A stretch of 64,000 nucleotides of DNA from NCBI GenBank assembly GCA_036478595.1, contig JAZGEF010000053.1, forward strand, positions 1 to 64,000. Reading direction: 5' to 3'. Positions 42,565-50,644 of the stretch are shown piece by piece. The position numbers were made by a program, and so were the translations under genes. The stretch comes from Granulosicoccus sp036478595 (GTDB taxonomy: Bacteria; Pseudomonadota; Gammaproteobacteria; Granulosicoccales; Granulosicoccaceae). Under the pieces are notes generated by a model that had not been told where the DNA came from, did no database searches, and saw only the letters and a list, made by a program, of their open reading frames with translations. Position 1 is the stretch's first letter. Every line of letters begins with the position of its first letter.

Positions 42565-42739
42565 GAAAACCCCGGCATCCGATGCCGGGGCTGAACCATC
42601 CTGGTTCCTCAAGTTGATATGGTCATCAAACGGTTACCCCTCCTAGGTGGACATCCCTGTTGAAAACTAATCTTCCCTGACTTACTTCCTTGTGTGTGGT
42701 TTGTTCCTGACCACGTAGCTAGTATCTGCGTCATTGATC
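42563..42739 (-). ncRNA. Candidate Rsm/Csr-type decoy small RNA
   Basis: Between rhodanese and dtd the minus strand has seven GGA motifs (complements at 42599, 42606, 42641, 42654, 42674, 42687, 42705) over about 110 bases, followed by a strong hairpin and U-run. One site reads ACAGGGAUGU, an exact match to the core of the CsrA/RsmA binding consensus; another sits in a GAACC-AGGAU-GGUUC hairpin, another in GUGGU-CAGGAACAA-ACCAC. This is the design of RsmY/RsmZ/CsrB RNAs, which soak up CsrA. A promoter and a GacA-like box lie upstream. Length (about 175) fits RsmZ-like RNAs. No coding frame competes. Identity is inferred, not shown. Confidence 0.75.
42566..42590 (-). terminator. Terminator of the candidate small RNA
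   Basis: A nine-base perfect stem CCCCGGCAT/ATGCCGGGG with a three-base loop (42570-42590) is followed on the minus strand by TTTTC. It begins one base after the rhodanese stop codon; on the plus strand it lacks a T-run. Confidence 0.85.
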
Positions 42740-42745
42740 TCCAGC

Positions 42746-42774
42746 GCTATAGGAAGTTCGGTTAATATCCCTAA
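42746..42774 (-). promoter_or_regulatory. Likely sigma-70 promoter of the small RNA
   Basis: On the minus strand TTAGGG (42769-42774) and TATAGC (42746-42751) are separated by 17 bases, giving a start near 42739. The match to the consensus is moderate. Confidence 0.45.
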
Positions 42775-42791
42775 GAATCGACTGAAAGTGG

Positions 42792-42809
42792 TGTAGGAGT
42801 TTTCCTATA
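42792..42809. promoter_or_regulatory. GacA/UvrY-like upstream box
   Basis: TGTAGG-AGTTTT-CCTATA matches the GacA box TGTAAG-N6-CTTACA in spacing and symmetry (one change per half). It lies about 60 bases before the inferred small RNA start and 42 bases before dtd, consistent with Gac control of the RNA. Confidence 0.55.
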
Positions 42810-42850
42810 CCTGTGGTTTTGTCGTTCCTTAATTTTATAGGTATTAAACT

Positions 42851-43288
42851 TTGATAGCACTGATACAGCGTGTCACTGAAGCCTCTGTTGTCATAGCGGG
42901 TGAGCGAGTTGCCGATATTGGCCCCGGTGCTATGGTGCTTGTAGGTGTCCGAGCCGCGGATGCCGAGGCCAACGCCCAAAAGCTCTGCCAGCGTCTACTC
43001 AGTTATCGTATGTTTGCAGATGAAAATGGCAAAATGAATCTCGATATTCAACAATCTGGTGGCGAGCTTTTATTGGTACCCCAGTTTACCCTGGCGGCAG
43101 ATACCAAGAGCGGCCGTCGGCCGGGGTTTTCCACGGCAGCGCCACCTACTGAAGCCAGTTCGTTATTCGACTATTTTTGTAGTCTTGCAGTGGCTGCCGG
43201 CCGTGATGTGCAACGCGGCCGCTTTGGTGCCGATATGGCTGTGTCGATAACTAATGATGGGCCAGTTACATTTTGGCTGGAAGCCTAA
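42851..43288 (+). CDS. dtd: D-aminoacyl-tRNA deacylase
   Basis: 145 residues, the normal length. Hydrolyses D-amino acids (and glycine) wrongly attached to tRNA. The family blocks are LIQRVTEASVVIAGE, LLLVPQFTLAAD (the PQFTL-type motif), KSGRRPGFSTAA, and the cross-subunit Gly-cisPro element NDGPVTFWLE. The start is TTG 42851, in agreement with the family start; no ATG is available nearby. A decayed partial copy of its 3' end lies 180 bases downstream. Confidence 0.92.
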   Translation: MIALIQRVTEASVVIAGERVADIGPGAMVLVGVRAADAEANAQKLCQRLLSYRMFADENGKMNLDIQQSGGELLLVPQFTLAADTKSGRRPGFSTAAPPTEASSLFDYFCSLAVAAGRDVQRGRFGADMAVSITNDGPVTFWLEA

Positions 43289-43469
43289 ACCAATAGAGCT
43301 TGATGGCTTCCAACGCCACGTAGCGTTGTCGTTTAAAATATTGGGTGGAAAGTAATCTTGTTGATACGTGAGGCTGTGTGTCAGCATAATTTGCTTTGAA
43401 AGTCGCAACAATATGTGTTCCTGCATCTCAGACCCATGACTTTAGCATCCGTGGCAAGCCCGAAATCTC

Positions 43470-43590
43470 TCAGTATTTTTGTGATCTGGCACAAGCTCTC
43501 AAGCTTGATGTACAACATGGTCACGTTGGTGCCGATATGGCTGTATCATTAGGCCAATAATGGGCCAGTGACCATTAGCTGGAAGCCTGT
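43470..43590 (+). pseudogene. Decayed duplicate of the dtd 3' end
   Basis: The stretch reads QYFCDLAQALKLDVQ then HGHVGADMAVS, parallel to DYFCSLAVAAGRDVQ and RGRFGADMAVS in dtd (43168-43250). The DNA GGTGCCGATATGGCTGT is shared exactly, and GATGGGCCAGT / AATGGGCCAGT and CTGGAAGCCT follow in the same order. Stops and small indels break the copy after GADMAVS. It is therefore the relic of a tandem dtd duplication whose front part is gone. 43289-43469 holds nothing else recognised. Confidence 0.75.
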
Positions 43591-43621
43591 CTAGTAGCAT
43601 AAGAGTTTTTTGGAGACACCC

Positions 43622-44215
43622 TTGTCAACACGAGAAGCCAGCGTTAATCGCAATACGTTGGAAACACAGATTTCTGCCAAGCTTAAGTTAGATGGCAGCG
43701 GTAATGGTCAGTACAAAACGGGTATCCCGTTTTTGGAGCATATGCTCGATCAAATTAGCCGCCATGGTTTATTTGATATCGAGGTTAATTGCGATGGTGA
43801 TATTCATATCGATGATCACCACAGTGTTGAAGATATCGGCATCACCTTGGGTTTGGCGTTTGCCGAAGCGCTAGGTGATCGCAAAGGTATACAGCGCTAT
43901 GGCCATGCGTATGTACCGCTCGATGAATCGTTGTCCAGAGTGGTTATCGATTTCTCGGGTCGGCCAGGTTTGTATTTCAATGCTGAGTTTGGTCGCCCGC
44001 GCGTCGGTACATTCGATGTCGATCTTACTCAAGAGTTTTTTGCAGGCTTTGCGAATCACGCAAAAGCGACGATACACGTTGATGTTATCCGCGGAACTAA
44101 CGAGCACCACAAAATCGAAACCCTGTTTAAAGCGTTTGGTCGAGCATTGCGCATGGCATGTTCTATAGATGAGCGCGCAGGCAATATGATGCCATCCACT
44201 AAGGGCTCATTGTAA
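43622..44215 (+). CDS. hisB: Imidazoleglycerol-phosphate dehydratase
   Basis: 197 residues, monofunctional type. Removes water from imidazole glycerol phosphate in histidine synthesis. Manganese-binding motifs are visible: GIPFLEHMLDQISRHG, DDHHSVEDIGI (HHxxE) and GTNEHHKIETLFKAFG. The start is TTG 43622 with GGAGA six bases before; an upstream TTG at 43610 would overlap the SD and is not preferred. First of the his genes here; hisG, hisD and hisC are not in the window. Confidence 0.95.
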   Translation: MSTREASVNRNTLETQISAKLKLDGSGNGQYKTGIPFLEHMLDQISRHGLFDIEVNCDGDIHIDDHHSVEDIGITLGLAFAEALGDRKGIQRYGHAYVPLDESLSRVVIDFSGRPGLYFNAEFGRPRVGTFDVDLTQEFFAGFANHAKATIHVDVIRGTNEHHKIETLFKAFGRALRMACSIDERAGNMMPSTKGSL

Positions 44216-44250
44216 GCCCCGCTTGGGTGGTATGAGCAGGTGATCATCTA

Positions 44251-44889
44251 ATGCAACGAATTGCCGTAGTCGATTACGGAATGGGGAATTTGCGCTCTGT
44301 TTCAAAAGCGCTTGAAGCCGTCGCGCCCGATCATGATGTTGTAGTTACTAGTTGCGCCAGCGTCATCGCAGCTGCTGATAAAATAGTTTGTCCGGGACAA
44401 GGAGCAGCCGCTGATTGCATGCAAGCACTGGCGGCAGCCGAACTTGTCGATACGATTAAAAACACAGTGGGCCAACAACCTTTTTTTGGTATCTGCATGG
44501 GTATGCAGGTGTTGTTTGATTCAAGCGAAGAAAATTCAGGTGTTCAATGCATGGGCGTGGTGTCCGGGCAAGTTAAGCGATTTGCACAGCCGCATTTGGA
44601 TAGCGAAGGCGCACGTTTGAAAGTGCCGCATATGGGTTGGAGCAAAGTCAGGCAATCACCCCACGTTATGTGGCATGACATCAACAATGATAGCCGGTTC
44701 TACTTTGCGCACAGTTACTACTGTGTACCTGAAAAAAATAGTAACGTTGCAGGCAGCTGCCAATACGGGCATGAGTTTGCTGTAGCAGTATTTGATGATA
44801 ATTTGTTTGCATGTCAGTTTCATCCCGAAAAAAGCTCGGATGACGGCCTGCAACTATTGGCGAACTTTGTCGCCTGGGATGGTAAATAA
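44251..44889 (+). CDS. hisH: Imidazole glycerol phosphate synthase glutaminase subunit
   Basis: 212 residues. Class I glutamine amidotransferase: catalytic Cys in FFGICMGMQVLF near residue 82 and His-Glu in CQFHPEKSS near 190. It supplies ammonia to HisF. The oxyanion block is VCPGQGAAADC. ATG 44251 follows hisB by 35 bases. Confidence 0.95.
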   Translation: MQRIAVVDYGMGNLRSVSKALEAVAPDHDVVVTSCASVIAAADKIVCPGQGAAADCMQALAAAELVDTIKNTVGQQPFFGICMGMQVLFDSSEENSGVQCMGVVSGQVKRFAQPHLDSEGARLKVPHMGWSKVRQSPHVMWHDINNDSRFYFAHSYYCVPEKNSNVAGSCQYGHEFAVAVFDDNLFACQFHPEKSSDDGLQLLANFVAWDGK

Positions 44890-44891
44890 AC

Positions 44892-45659
44892 GTGTTGGTC
44901 ATACCGGCTATTGATCTTAAAAACGGGCAGTGTGTGCGCTTGCGTCAAGGGCGCATGGAAGATGACACGGTGTTTTCAGATGATCCTGTCGCAGTAGCGG
45001 GTGAGTGGGTGTCGCAAGGTGCAAGGCGGTTACATCTGGTTGATTTAGATGGTGCATTTGCAGGTGAGCCGCGTAATGCCTCAGTCGTTAATGCGATCTG
45101 CAAAGCCTTCCCTGCTGTACCCGTACAGATTGGTGGTGGTATCCGCACAATGGAAGTGGCACAAGCGTATATCGAAGCCGGTGTACGTTGGTTGATAGTG
45201 GGCACTGTGGCGGTTAAAAACCCAGAGTTTGTTGATCAACTATGCGACAAATATTCGGGTCAAGTCATCGTTGGCTTGGATGCTAACAATGGATACGTTG
45301 CCACTGAAGGTTGGGCGGAAGCATCTAGCGTAACAGCGGAATCCCTTGCCAAACGGTTTGAAAATTCCGGCGTAGCGGCAATCGTGTATACCGATATTGC
45401 ACGTGATGGCATGATGCAAGGCGTTAATCTTGAAGCCACTGCGGCCTTAGCAAATGCGGTATCAATACCCGTCATAGCATCAGGTGGTGTTGCCAGCATT
45501 GAGGATGTTCGCGCCTTGTGTAAGCTTGATGGTACCGGTGTTGCCGGCACTATTGCTGGCCGCGCATTGTATGAAGGCACGCTGGAGCTAGGTGTTGCTC
45601 AACGCGAGGCTGATGCCCTTGCGTCAGTTAATGCGACTAACTCAGTTGGTAAGTCCTAG
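44892..45659 (+). CDS. hisA: ProFAR isomerase
   Basis: 255 residues, TIM barrel. Isomerises ProFAR to PRFAR. Catalytic Asp8 in IPAIDLKNGQCVRLRQG and the second Asp in YTDIARDGMMQGVN near 130-175; phosphate loops QIGGGIRTM and IASGGVASIEDV. GTG start two bases after hisH. The stop codon shares one base with the hisF start. Confidence 0.95.
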   Translation: MLVIPAIDLKNGQCVRLRQGRMEDDTVFSDDPVAVAGEWVSQGARRLHLVDLDGAFAGEPRNASVVNAICKAFPAVPVQIGGGIRTMEVAQAYIEAGVRWLIVGTVAVKNPEFVDQLCDKYSGQVIVGLDANNGYVATEGWAEASSVTAESLAKRFENSGVAAIVYTDIARDGMMQGVNLEATAALANAVSIPVIASGGVASIEDVRALCKLDGTGVAGTIAGRALYEGTLELGVAQREADALASVNATNSVGKS

Positions 45660-46435
45660 TGGGTTTGGCACGGCGCATCATTCCGTGTCTTGATGTCGAT
45701 AATGGTCGAGTAGTTAAGGGCGTTCAGTTTCTGGATATTAAAGACGCGGGTGATCCAGTTAACGTAGCGCGTGGTTACAACGTCGCAGGTGCAGACGAAA
45801 TTACCTTTCTTGATATCACTGCCAGCAGTGATAATCGCAACACCATTTTGGCAACGGTTGAGCAGGTTGCTGCAGAAGTATTTATCCCCTTAACTGTTGG
45901 CGGTGGTGTTCGTGTAGTCGAAGACGTACGTCGCTTACTTAATGCCGGTGCTGACAAGGTGGGCATCAATACAGCCGCGGTCACTAACCCCGATCTGGTT
46001 GACGAATCCAGCGCCAAAGTCGGTGCTCAGTGCATCGTAGTGGCAATCGATGCTAAGTCAGTACATCACAAAGGCGAGCCGCCGCGTTGGGAGGTTATTA
46101 CCCATGGTGGGCGTAATCCGACAGGCCTGGATGCTGTTGAGTGGGCAATTAATATGGCTGAGCGGGGTGCAGGCGAGCTATTGCTAACCAGCATGGATAA
46201 AGACGGTACTAAAAGCGGCTTCAATTTGCCGCTTACCCGGGCAATTTCCGACGCGGTTGAAATTCCGGTCATTGCATCGGGCGGTGTTGGCAACTTGCAG
46301 CATCTAGCAGATGGAGTTATCAAGGGTGGTGCAGATGCTGTGTTGGCTGCCAGTATTTTTCACTTTGGCGAGTACACCATTGGTGAGGCCAAGCAGTTTA
46401 TGGCCGATCAAGGAATCGAAGTCAGGCTTGTCTAG
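45659..46435 (+). CDS. hisF: Imidazole glycerol phosphate synthase cyclase subunit
   Basis: 258 residues, TIM barrel. Makes IGP and AICAR from PRFAR with ammonia from HisH. RIIPCLDVDNGRVVKGVQF carries catalytic Asp11, and LLTSMDKDGTKSGFN carries Asp130; PLTVGGGVR and VIASGGVGNLQHL bind phosphate. It starts at GTG 45659, overlapping the hisA stop by one base, so translation is coupled. Confidence 0.95.
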   Translation: MGLARRIIPCLDVDNGRVVKGVQFLDIKDAGDPVNVARGYNVAGADEITFLDITASSDNRNTILATVEQVAAEVFIPLTVGGGVRVVEDVRRLLNAGADKVGINTAAVTNPDLVDESSAKVGAQCIVVAIDAKSVHHKGEPPRWEVITHGGRNPTGLDAVEWAINMAERGAGELLLTSMDKDGTKSGFNLPLTRAISDAVEIPVIASGGVGNLQHLADGVIKGGADAVLAASIFHFGEYTIGEAKQFMADQGIEVRLV

Positions 46436-46574
46436 CACCCCACCTGCTTTGCCGGTGCAAATTGATTCAGATTGGTCATGGTGGCAAGCAACTGGCGCTT
46501 TGTTGGTTGGCTGCGGCGTGTTGATCGCGCAATCACCGTCGATAAAACGTCGCCCACGGCCGCCTGGGCTGTGA
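46428..46574 (+). CDS. Possible small membrane protein between hisF and hisI
   Basis: A 48-codon frame opens at TTG 46428 inside the hisF end and stops at 46574. The product has a Pro-rich start, one hydrophobic segment (ATGALLVGCGVLIAQ) and a basic tail (IKRRPRPPGL), the profile of a single-span protein with a cytoplasmic basic end. The ribosome site is poor and no family is known. It occupies most of the 219-base hisF-hisI gap, which is otherwise unexplained. Confidence 0.3.
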   Translation: MSSTPPALPVQIDSDWSWWQATGALLVGCGVLIAQSPSIKRRPRPPGL

Positions 46575-46654
46575 CACCGTTATCAGTTAAGCCCGTTTGT
46601 GGTGTGTGATTGCCTGGCTGTCACATAAGCACTGCGTGCTAGAATGGTCCAACT

Positions 46655-47086
46655 TTGAACACCATCAATAAACAAGCCATGTTGCCTGCTGTGCAATTCA
46701 ACGGTGACGGTTTAGTGCCAGTTATCGCGCAATGTGCTGACACTCATCAAGTGCTAATGTTTGCGTGGATGAATAAGGCAGCTTTGCAAGCCACAGTTGA
46801 ACGCGGGGAGGCGATTTATTTTTCGCGCTCTCGCAACAGGCTTTGGCATAAGGGCGAAGAGTCTGGTCATGTGCAAAAAGTGCGCGGTATTCGGCTTGAT
46901 TGCGATGGTGATGTATTGTTGATATCAGTTGAACAGAAAGGCGGTATCGCTTGTCATACTGGTAGAGCCAATTGTTTTTACCGGCGGTTAGATGGCGATA
47001 ATTGGATAGAAGACGGCCCGATCCTGCGTGATCCGGCCGAAATCTATAAAAAGGGTAAAACCAAAGAGTCACCCAATAATGACTAA
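46655..47086 (+). CDS. hisI: Phosphoribosyl-AMP cyclohydrolase
   Basis: 143 residues from TTG 46655; ATG 46679 would give a protein eight residues shorter. Opens the purine ring of PR-AMP. Key blocks: GLVPVIAQCADTHQVLMFAWMN, AIYFSRSRNRLWHKGEESG, and the metal-binding RLDCDGDVLLI with three Asp/Cys ligands and GIACHTGRANCFYRR. Separate from HisE here, not fused. It overlaps hisE by 8 bases. Confidence 0.93.
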   Translation: MNTINKQAMLPAVQFNGDGLVPVIAQCADTHQVLMFAWMNKAALQATVERGEAIYFSRSRNRLWHKGEESGHVQKVRGIRLDCDGDVLLISVEQKGGIACHTGRANCFYRRLDGDNWIEDGPILRDPAEIYKKGKTKESPNND

Positions 47087-47405
47087 CGACCCGGTTTTAA
47101 GCCGAATTGCCGCCCAAATTGAGGCTCGCAAGCAGGCAAATGCCGAAAACTCTTACGTTGCGGGCTTGTTTGCAGCCGGAGAAGACGCCATATTACAAAA
47201 GGTAGGAGAAGAATCCATAGAGTTTCTACTCGCTGCTAAAAGCAATGATACTAAGCACCTGGTAGCTGAGGCTGCCGATGTTTGGTTTCATATGCTGGTA
47301 CTAATGAGTCACAAAGGCCTCGGCCCAGATGACATACTTAAAGAGCTAAATAGCCGCGAAGGTGTTTCAGGGTTGGCAGAATATGCAGCCCGCGGCAACG
47401 ATTAA
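47079..47405 (+). CDS. hisE: Phosphoribosyl-ATP pyrophosphatase
   Basis: 108 residues from ATG 47079. All-alpha MazG-like fold: SYVAGLFAAGEDAILQKVGEESIEFLLAAK and VAEAADVWFHMLVLM carry the acidic metal-binding pairs EExxE and ExxD. Removes pyrophosphate from PR-ATP. An upstream extension in frame to 47028 lies inside hisI and is not used. Confidence 0.93.
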   Translation: MTNDPVLSRIAAQIEARKQANAENSYVAGLFAAGEDAILQKVGEESIEFLLAAKSNDTKHLVAEAADVWFHMLVLMSHKGLGPDDILKELNSREGVSGLAEYAARGND

Positions 47406-47435
47406 ATACGATTAATTTCGAGGAGTGTAGTTACC

Positions 47436-47690
47436 ATGATGCCAAGTGTGCCGCAGTTACTTATTGTACTGGCCATTGTTGTTTTGATTTTTGGTGCTAA
47501 GCGGCTTAAAAATCTGGGCGGTGATTTAGGTGGTGCTGTGAAGGGTTTTAAACAGGCTGTTAAAGATGAAGGCGAAGACGCCGGCGATAAAGTGAAAGGG
47601 CAGCTAGAAGATGCTGTAGACAATGCCGACATGTCAGAGTCTGTAGAGCAAGATTCTGTCGTCCGGGATCCCGGAAAAACTAAATCATAG
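47436..47690 (+). CDS. tatA: Sec-independent translocase subunit TatA
   Basis: 84 residues. One N-terminal membrane helix (PQLLIVLAIVVLIFGAKRLKNLGGDLGGAVKGFKQ, split by the conserved FGAK hinge and the amphipathic helix), then an acidic tail. TatA polymers form the pore for folded proteins with twin-arginine signals, such as the DUF1501 protein here. GAGGAG precedes ATG 47436. The his-tat order is common in Proteobacteria. Confidence 0.93.
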   Translation: MMPSVPQLLIVLAIVVLIFGAKRLKNLGGDLGGAVKGFKQAVKDEGEDAGDKVKGQLEDAVDNADMSESVEQDSVVRDPGKTKS

Positions 47691-47716
47691 ATTAATCAAC
47701 TCGTCTATCGTGCCCA

Positions 47717-48127
47717 ATGTTTGATGTAGGATTTGCAGAAGTCATGATAATCGGCGTAGTCGCGCTGATTGTTATTGGCCCCGAGCGTTTGCCTGATGTT
47801 GCGCGTAAGGTTGGCCGTTGGGTGGCTAAAATTCAACGCTTTATTAAAGGCGTGCGCAGCGATGTGTCACGGGAGCTTGAATCAGGCGAGCTTAAAGCCT
47901 TGATCGGTGATCAAAAAGATCAGATCAATGAGCTGCGAGGCATGGTTAAGGATGCTCAAAAGGATATCGAAAAATCGACTTCCTCAGTAATGAAAGATGC
48001 CGAATCAAGTTTTTCTGAATTAGAAAATTCGGTTAAAGGAAGTTCTGATACGTCAACATCCACTGAGCTGTTAACTGATTCCAGTGATGTATCATCGGAT
48101 GCAACCACCAAACAAAGTAGCAATTAA
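47717..48127 (+). CDS. tatB: Sec-independent translocase subunit TatB
   Basis: 136 residues. MFDVGFAEVMIIGVVALIVIGPERLPDVARKVG is the TatB membrane helix with the Glu8 and GPERLP hinge; a long amphipathic/coiled region (RDVSRELESGELKALIG-like) and a Ser/Thr-rich tail follow. With TatC it forms the signal-peptide receptor. Confidence 0.93.
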   Translation: MFDVGFAEVMIIGVVALIVIGPERLPDVARKVGRWVAKIQRFIKGVRSDVSRELESGELKALIGDQKDQINELRGMVKDAQKDIEKSTSSVMKDAESSFSELENSVKGSSDTSTSTELLTDSSDVSSDATTKQSSN

Positions 48128-48133
48128 CCAGCC

Positions 48134-49036
48134 ATGTCTTTAGCAGAAGAACTCGGCGGCGAACAAGGCTTTCTATCTCACCTTGTAGAGCTTCGCGACC
48201 GCTTGCTTAAAATGCTGTTGGCAGTTTGTTTGTTGTTTATTCCTTTCTTTATTATTCGTCAACAGTTATTTGACTGGTTGGCAGCACCCTTGTCACGTTT
48301 TTTACCAAACGGCGCATCGTTGCAAGCAATCGACGTTGCCAGTTCGTTTTTCATACCATTCAAATTGGCGTTTTTTGCCAGCTTGTTTTTAGCCATGCCA
48401 GTTATCTTGTTTCAAGTTTGGGCGTTCGTTGCCCCGGGTTTGTACAAACATGAAAAACGGCTGGCCTTGCCATTGTTTGTATCTAGCGTTTTACTTTTTT
48501 ATGTCGGCGCCGCCTTTGCTTATTATGTTGTACTGCCGTTGGTGTTTAAGTTTTTTATTGCAGTTGCGCCTGATGCTGTTGAGTTTGCACCTGACATAGC
48601 CCGTTATTTGAGCTTCGTGTTAACGATATTTTTTGCGTTTGGCATTGCCTTCGAGGTGCCGATCGTGACCGTCCTGGTTGTTATGCTGGGCATTACCACC
48701 CCTGACAATCTGGTTAAAATGCGCCCTTACGTTTTTGTTGCGGCGTTTGTTATTGGTATGTTTTTAACCCCGCCGGATATTATTTCGCAAACCTTGTTGG
48801 CGTTGCCGATGTGGGCTCTGTTTGAAGTAGGCATCATCTTCTCGCGGACTGTCAGAACTCGAGTTGAAGAGGCCGGCGAGGCACGCGATGCAATCTATGA
48901 GGCAGAAGCGGAAGCGGATGAAGCCGCCTTTGCTGAAGAAAATAAAGATGTCCCGGGTGCGTACAAAAACAGCCTGACTGAGCACTTGGATGATGCTGCC
49001 GCTAAGCCGACAAAGCCTGAGGATCTTGGGCCCTAA
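48134..49036 (+). CDS. tatC: Sec-independent translocase subunit TatC
   Basis: 300 residues with six membrane segments. FLSHLVELRDRLLKM at the start with Glu15 of the signal-recognition site, FQVWAFVAPGLYKHEKR loop and AFGIAFEVPIVTVLVV are family blocks. The C-terminal 60 residues are an acidic, Ala/Glu-rich extension (EAEADEAAFAEENKD) longer than in E. coli. Follows tatB by six bases. Confidence 0.95.
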   Translation: MSLAEELGGEQGFLSHLVELRDRLLKMLLAVCLLFIPFFIIRQQLFDWLAAPLSRFLPNGASLQAIDVASSFFIPFKLAFFASLFLAMPVILFQVWAFVAPGLYKHEKRLALPLFVSSVLLFYVGAAFAYYVVLPLVFKFFIAVAPDAVEFAPDIARYLSFVLTIFFAFGIAFEVPIVTVLVVMLGITTPDNLVKMRPYVFVAAFVIGMFLTPPDIISQTLLALPMWALFEVGIIFSRTVRTRVEEAGEARDAIYEAEAEADEAAFAEENKDVPGAYKNSLTEHLDDAAAKPTKPEDLGP

Positions 49037-49054
49037 CAATGCACCGGCCTAGCC

Positions 49055-50593
49055 ATGAACTCTAAAACGAAGGCACCGCGTCGTAACACGTTACTGATCA
49101 TTATGGATGGTATGGGGGTTAATCCTGCCAAACAAAATAATGCGGTTGCCTTGGCGAGCACACCTAAGCTTGATCGTATCTACGCATCGCACAACAGTTG
49201 CCTACTCGAAGCCTCCGGTCGCGCGGTGGGTTTGCCCGATGGGCAAATGGGCAATTCGGAAGTAGGGCACTTAAGTATTGGCGCCGGCACAATTCTCAAA
49301 CAAGATTTAGTTAAAATTGACGATGCAGTAAACGACGGCAGTTTTTTTGAAAACGCAGCGTTAACAGATGCGGTAAAGCGTGCTAAAGCAGCAGAGCGCC
49401 CAATTCACTTGTTGGGTTTGGTATCGGATGGAGGTGTGCATAGCCATCTTGATCACTTACTTGCGCTCATTGAGATGTGTCGCTTGCATAAGGTCAAGCC
49501 CATTGTTCATATGATTGCCGACGGGCGAGATACCCCACAAAACAGCGCCAACAGTTATTTGGGCGAACTCTCGCTGGCGCTTGATAATGCTGATGGTGCG
49601 ATAGAGACAGTAATTGGTCGTTACTACGCGCTGGATAGAGATAATAGATGGGAACGCGTACAGCAGGCATTTAATGCCATCATGCGAGGACAAGGGCGCG
49701 AGGCAACATCACCAGAGCATGCGCTACAGCTAGCACGCGAGAACGGTGAAACCGATGAGTTTCTGTTGCCGACCGTACTTGATGGGTATGAAGTACCCAA
49801 ACCGGGTGATGAATTTATTTTCTTCAACTACCGCAATGACCGCCCACGTGAACTAAGCGAGGCATTAGCGCTGGATGATTTTACAGATTTTGATCGTGGT
49901 GCTTGCGCAACGATTTCATTAACTACCATGACGCGCTACAAATCCAGCTACACGTTTCCGATAGCGTTCGCTAAAGATGAGGCCGGTGAGACGCTCGGGC
50001 AAGTCGTCTCGGACGCTGGAATCGAACAGCTACGATGTGCTGAAACCGAGAAATATCCACATGTAACGTTCTTCTTTAATGGCGGCAAGGATGATCCACT
50101 ACCGGGTGAGTCACGATTGATGGCTAAATCACCCAATGTGGCGACGTATGATTTGCAGCCTGAAATGAGCGCGGATGAAGTAACCACTGGTATTGAAGCG
50201 GCGCTCAATGAAAATCGCTATGGCTTAGTGGTGGTTAATTTTGCTAATGCCGATATGGTTGGTCATACCGGTGTTGCCGATGCGGTAATTAAGTCAGTCG
50301 AAGTGGTGGATGAAATGGTGGGTAGGTTATGGGAGGCAGCTATTGCCAACAATTACTCTATCGTGCTGACAGCCGATCATGGCAACGCAGATATGTTGCT
50401 TGACCCAGTTACTGGCGCTCCACATACACAGCACACAACCTTTCCAGTGCCTTGTGTTGTGCACGACAGTGTTAATTGGAAGCTGCGTTGTGGACATGGC
50501 TTGCCGGCACTTGCGCCAACTATTCTTCAGTTAATGGGGTTGCCGCAGCCTGAAGAAATGCAGGGGCAGTCACTGTTACTCGGCGAGATTTGA
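49055..50593 (+). CDS. gpmI: Cofactor-independent 2,3-bisphosphoglycerate mutase
   Basis: 512 residues. Interconverts 3- and 2-phosphoglycerate using two manganese ions. LLIIMDGMGV near residue 13 carries the first metal Asp, GNSEVGHLSIGAG the phosphoserine region, HMIADGRDTPQNS and FFNYRNDRPREL the substrate site, and ADHGNADMLLDP plus TQHTTFPVP the second metal site. ATG 49055 is 18 bases after tatC. Confidence 0.95.
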   Translation: MNSKTKAPRRNTLLIIMDGMGVNPAKQNNAVALASTPKLDRIYASHNSCLLEASGRAVGLPDGQMGNSEVGHLSIGAGTILKQDLVKIDDAVNDGSFFENAALTDAVKRAKAAERPIHLLGLVSDGGVHSHLDHLLALIEMCRLHKVKPIVHMIADGRDTPQNSANSYLGELSLALDNADGAIETVIGRYYALDRDNRWERVQQAFNAIMRGQGREATSPEHALQLARENGETDEFLLPTVLDGYEVPKPGDEFIFFNYRNDRPRELSEALALDDFTDFDRGACATISLTTMTRYKSSYTFPIAFAKDEAGETLGQVVSDAGIEQLRCAETEKYPHVTFFFNGGKDDPLPGESRLMAKSPNVATYDLQPEMSADEVTTGIEAALNENRYGLVVVNFANADMVGHTGVADAVIKSVEVVDEMVGRLWEAAIANNYSIVLTADHGNADMLLDPVTGAPHTQHTTFPVPCVVHDSVNWKLRCGHGLPALAPTILQLMGLPQPEEMQGQSLLLGEI

Positions 50594-50644
50594 CGTTTCG
50601 TTTTTTGAGACGAAATGCTTTGTTAGTATGCTTAGTGAGCTAGC

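Noticed and set aside
50594..50640. TTTCGT/ACGAAA inverted repeat after gpmI
   Set aside because: The six-base stem is weak and AT-rich; it may help terminate both convergent genes but is not convincing.
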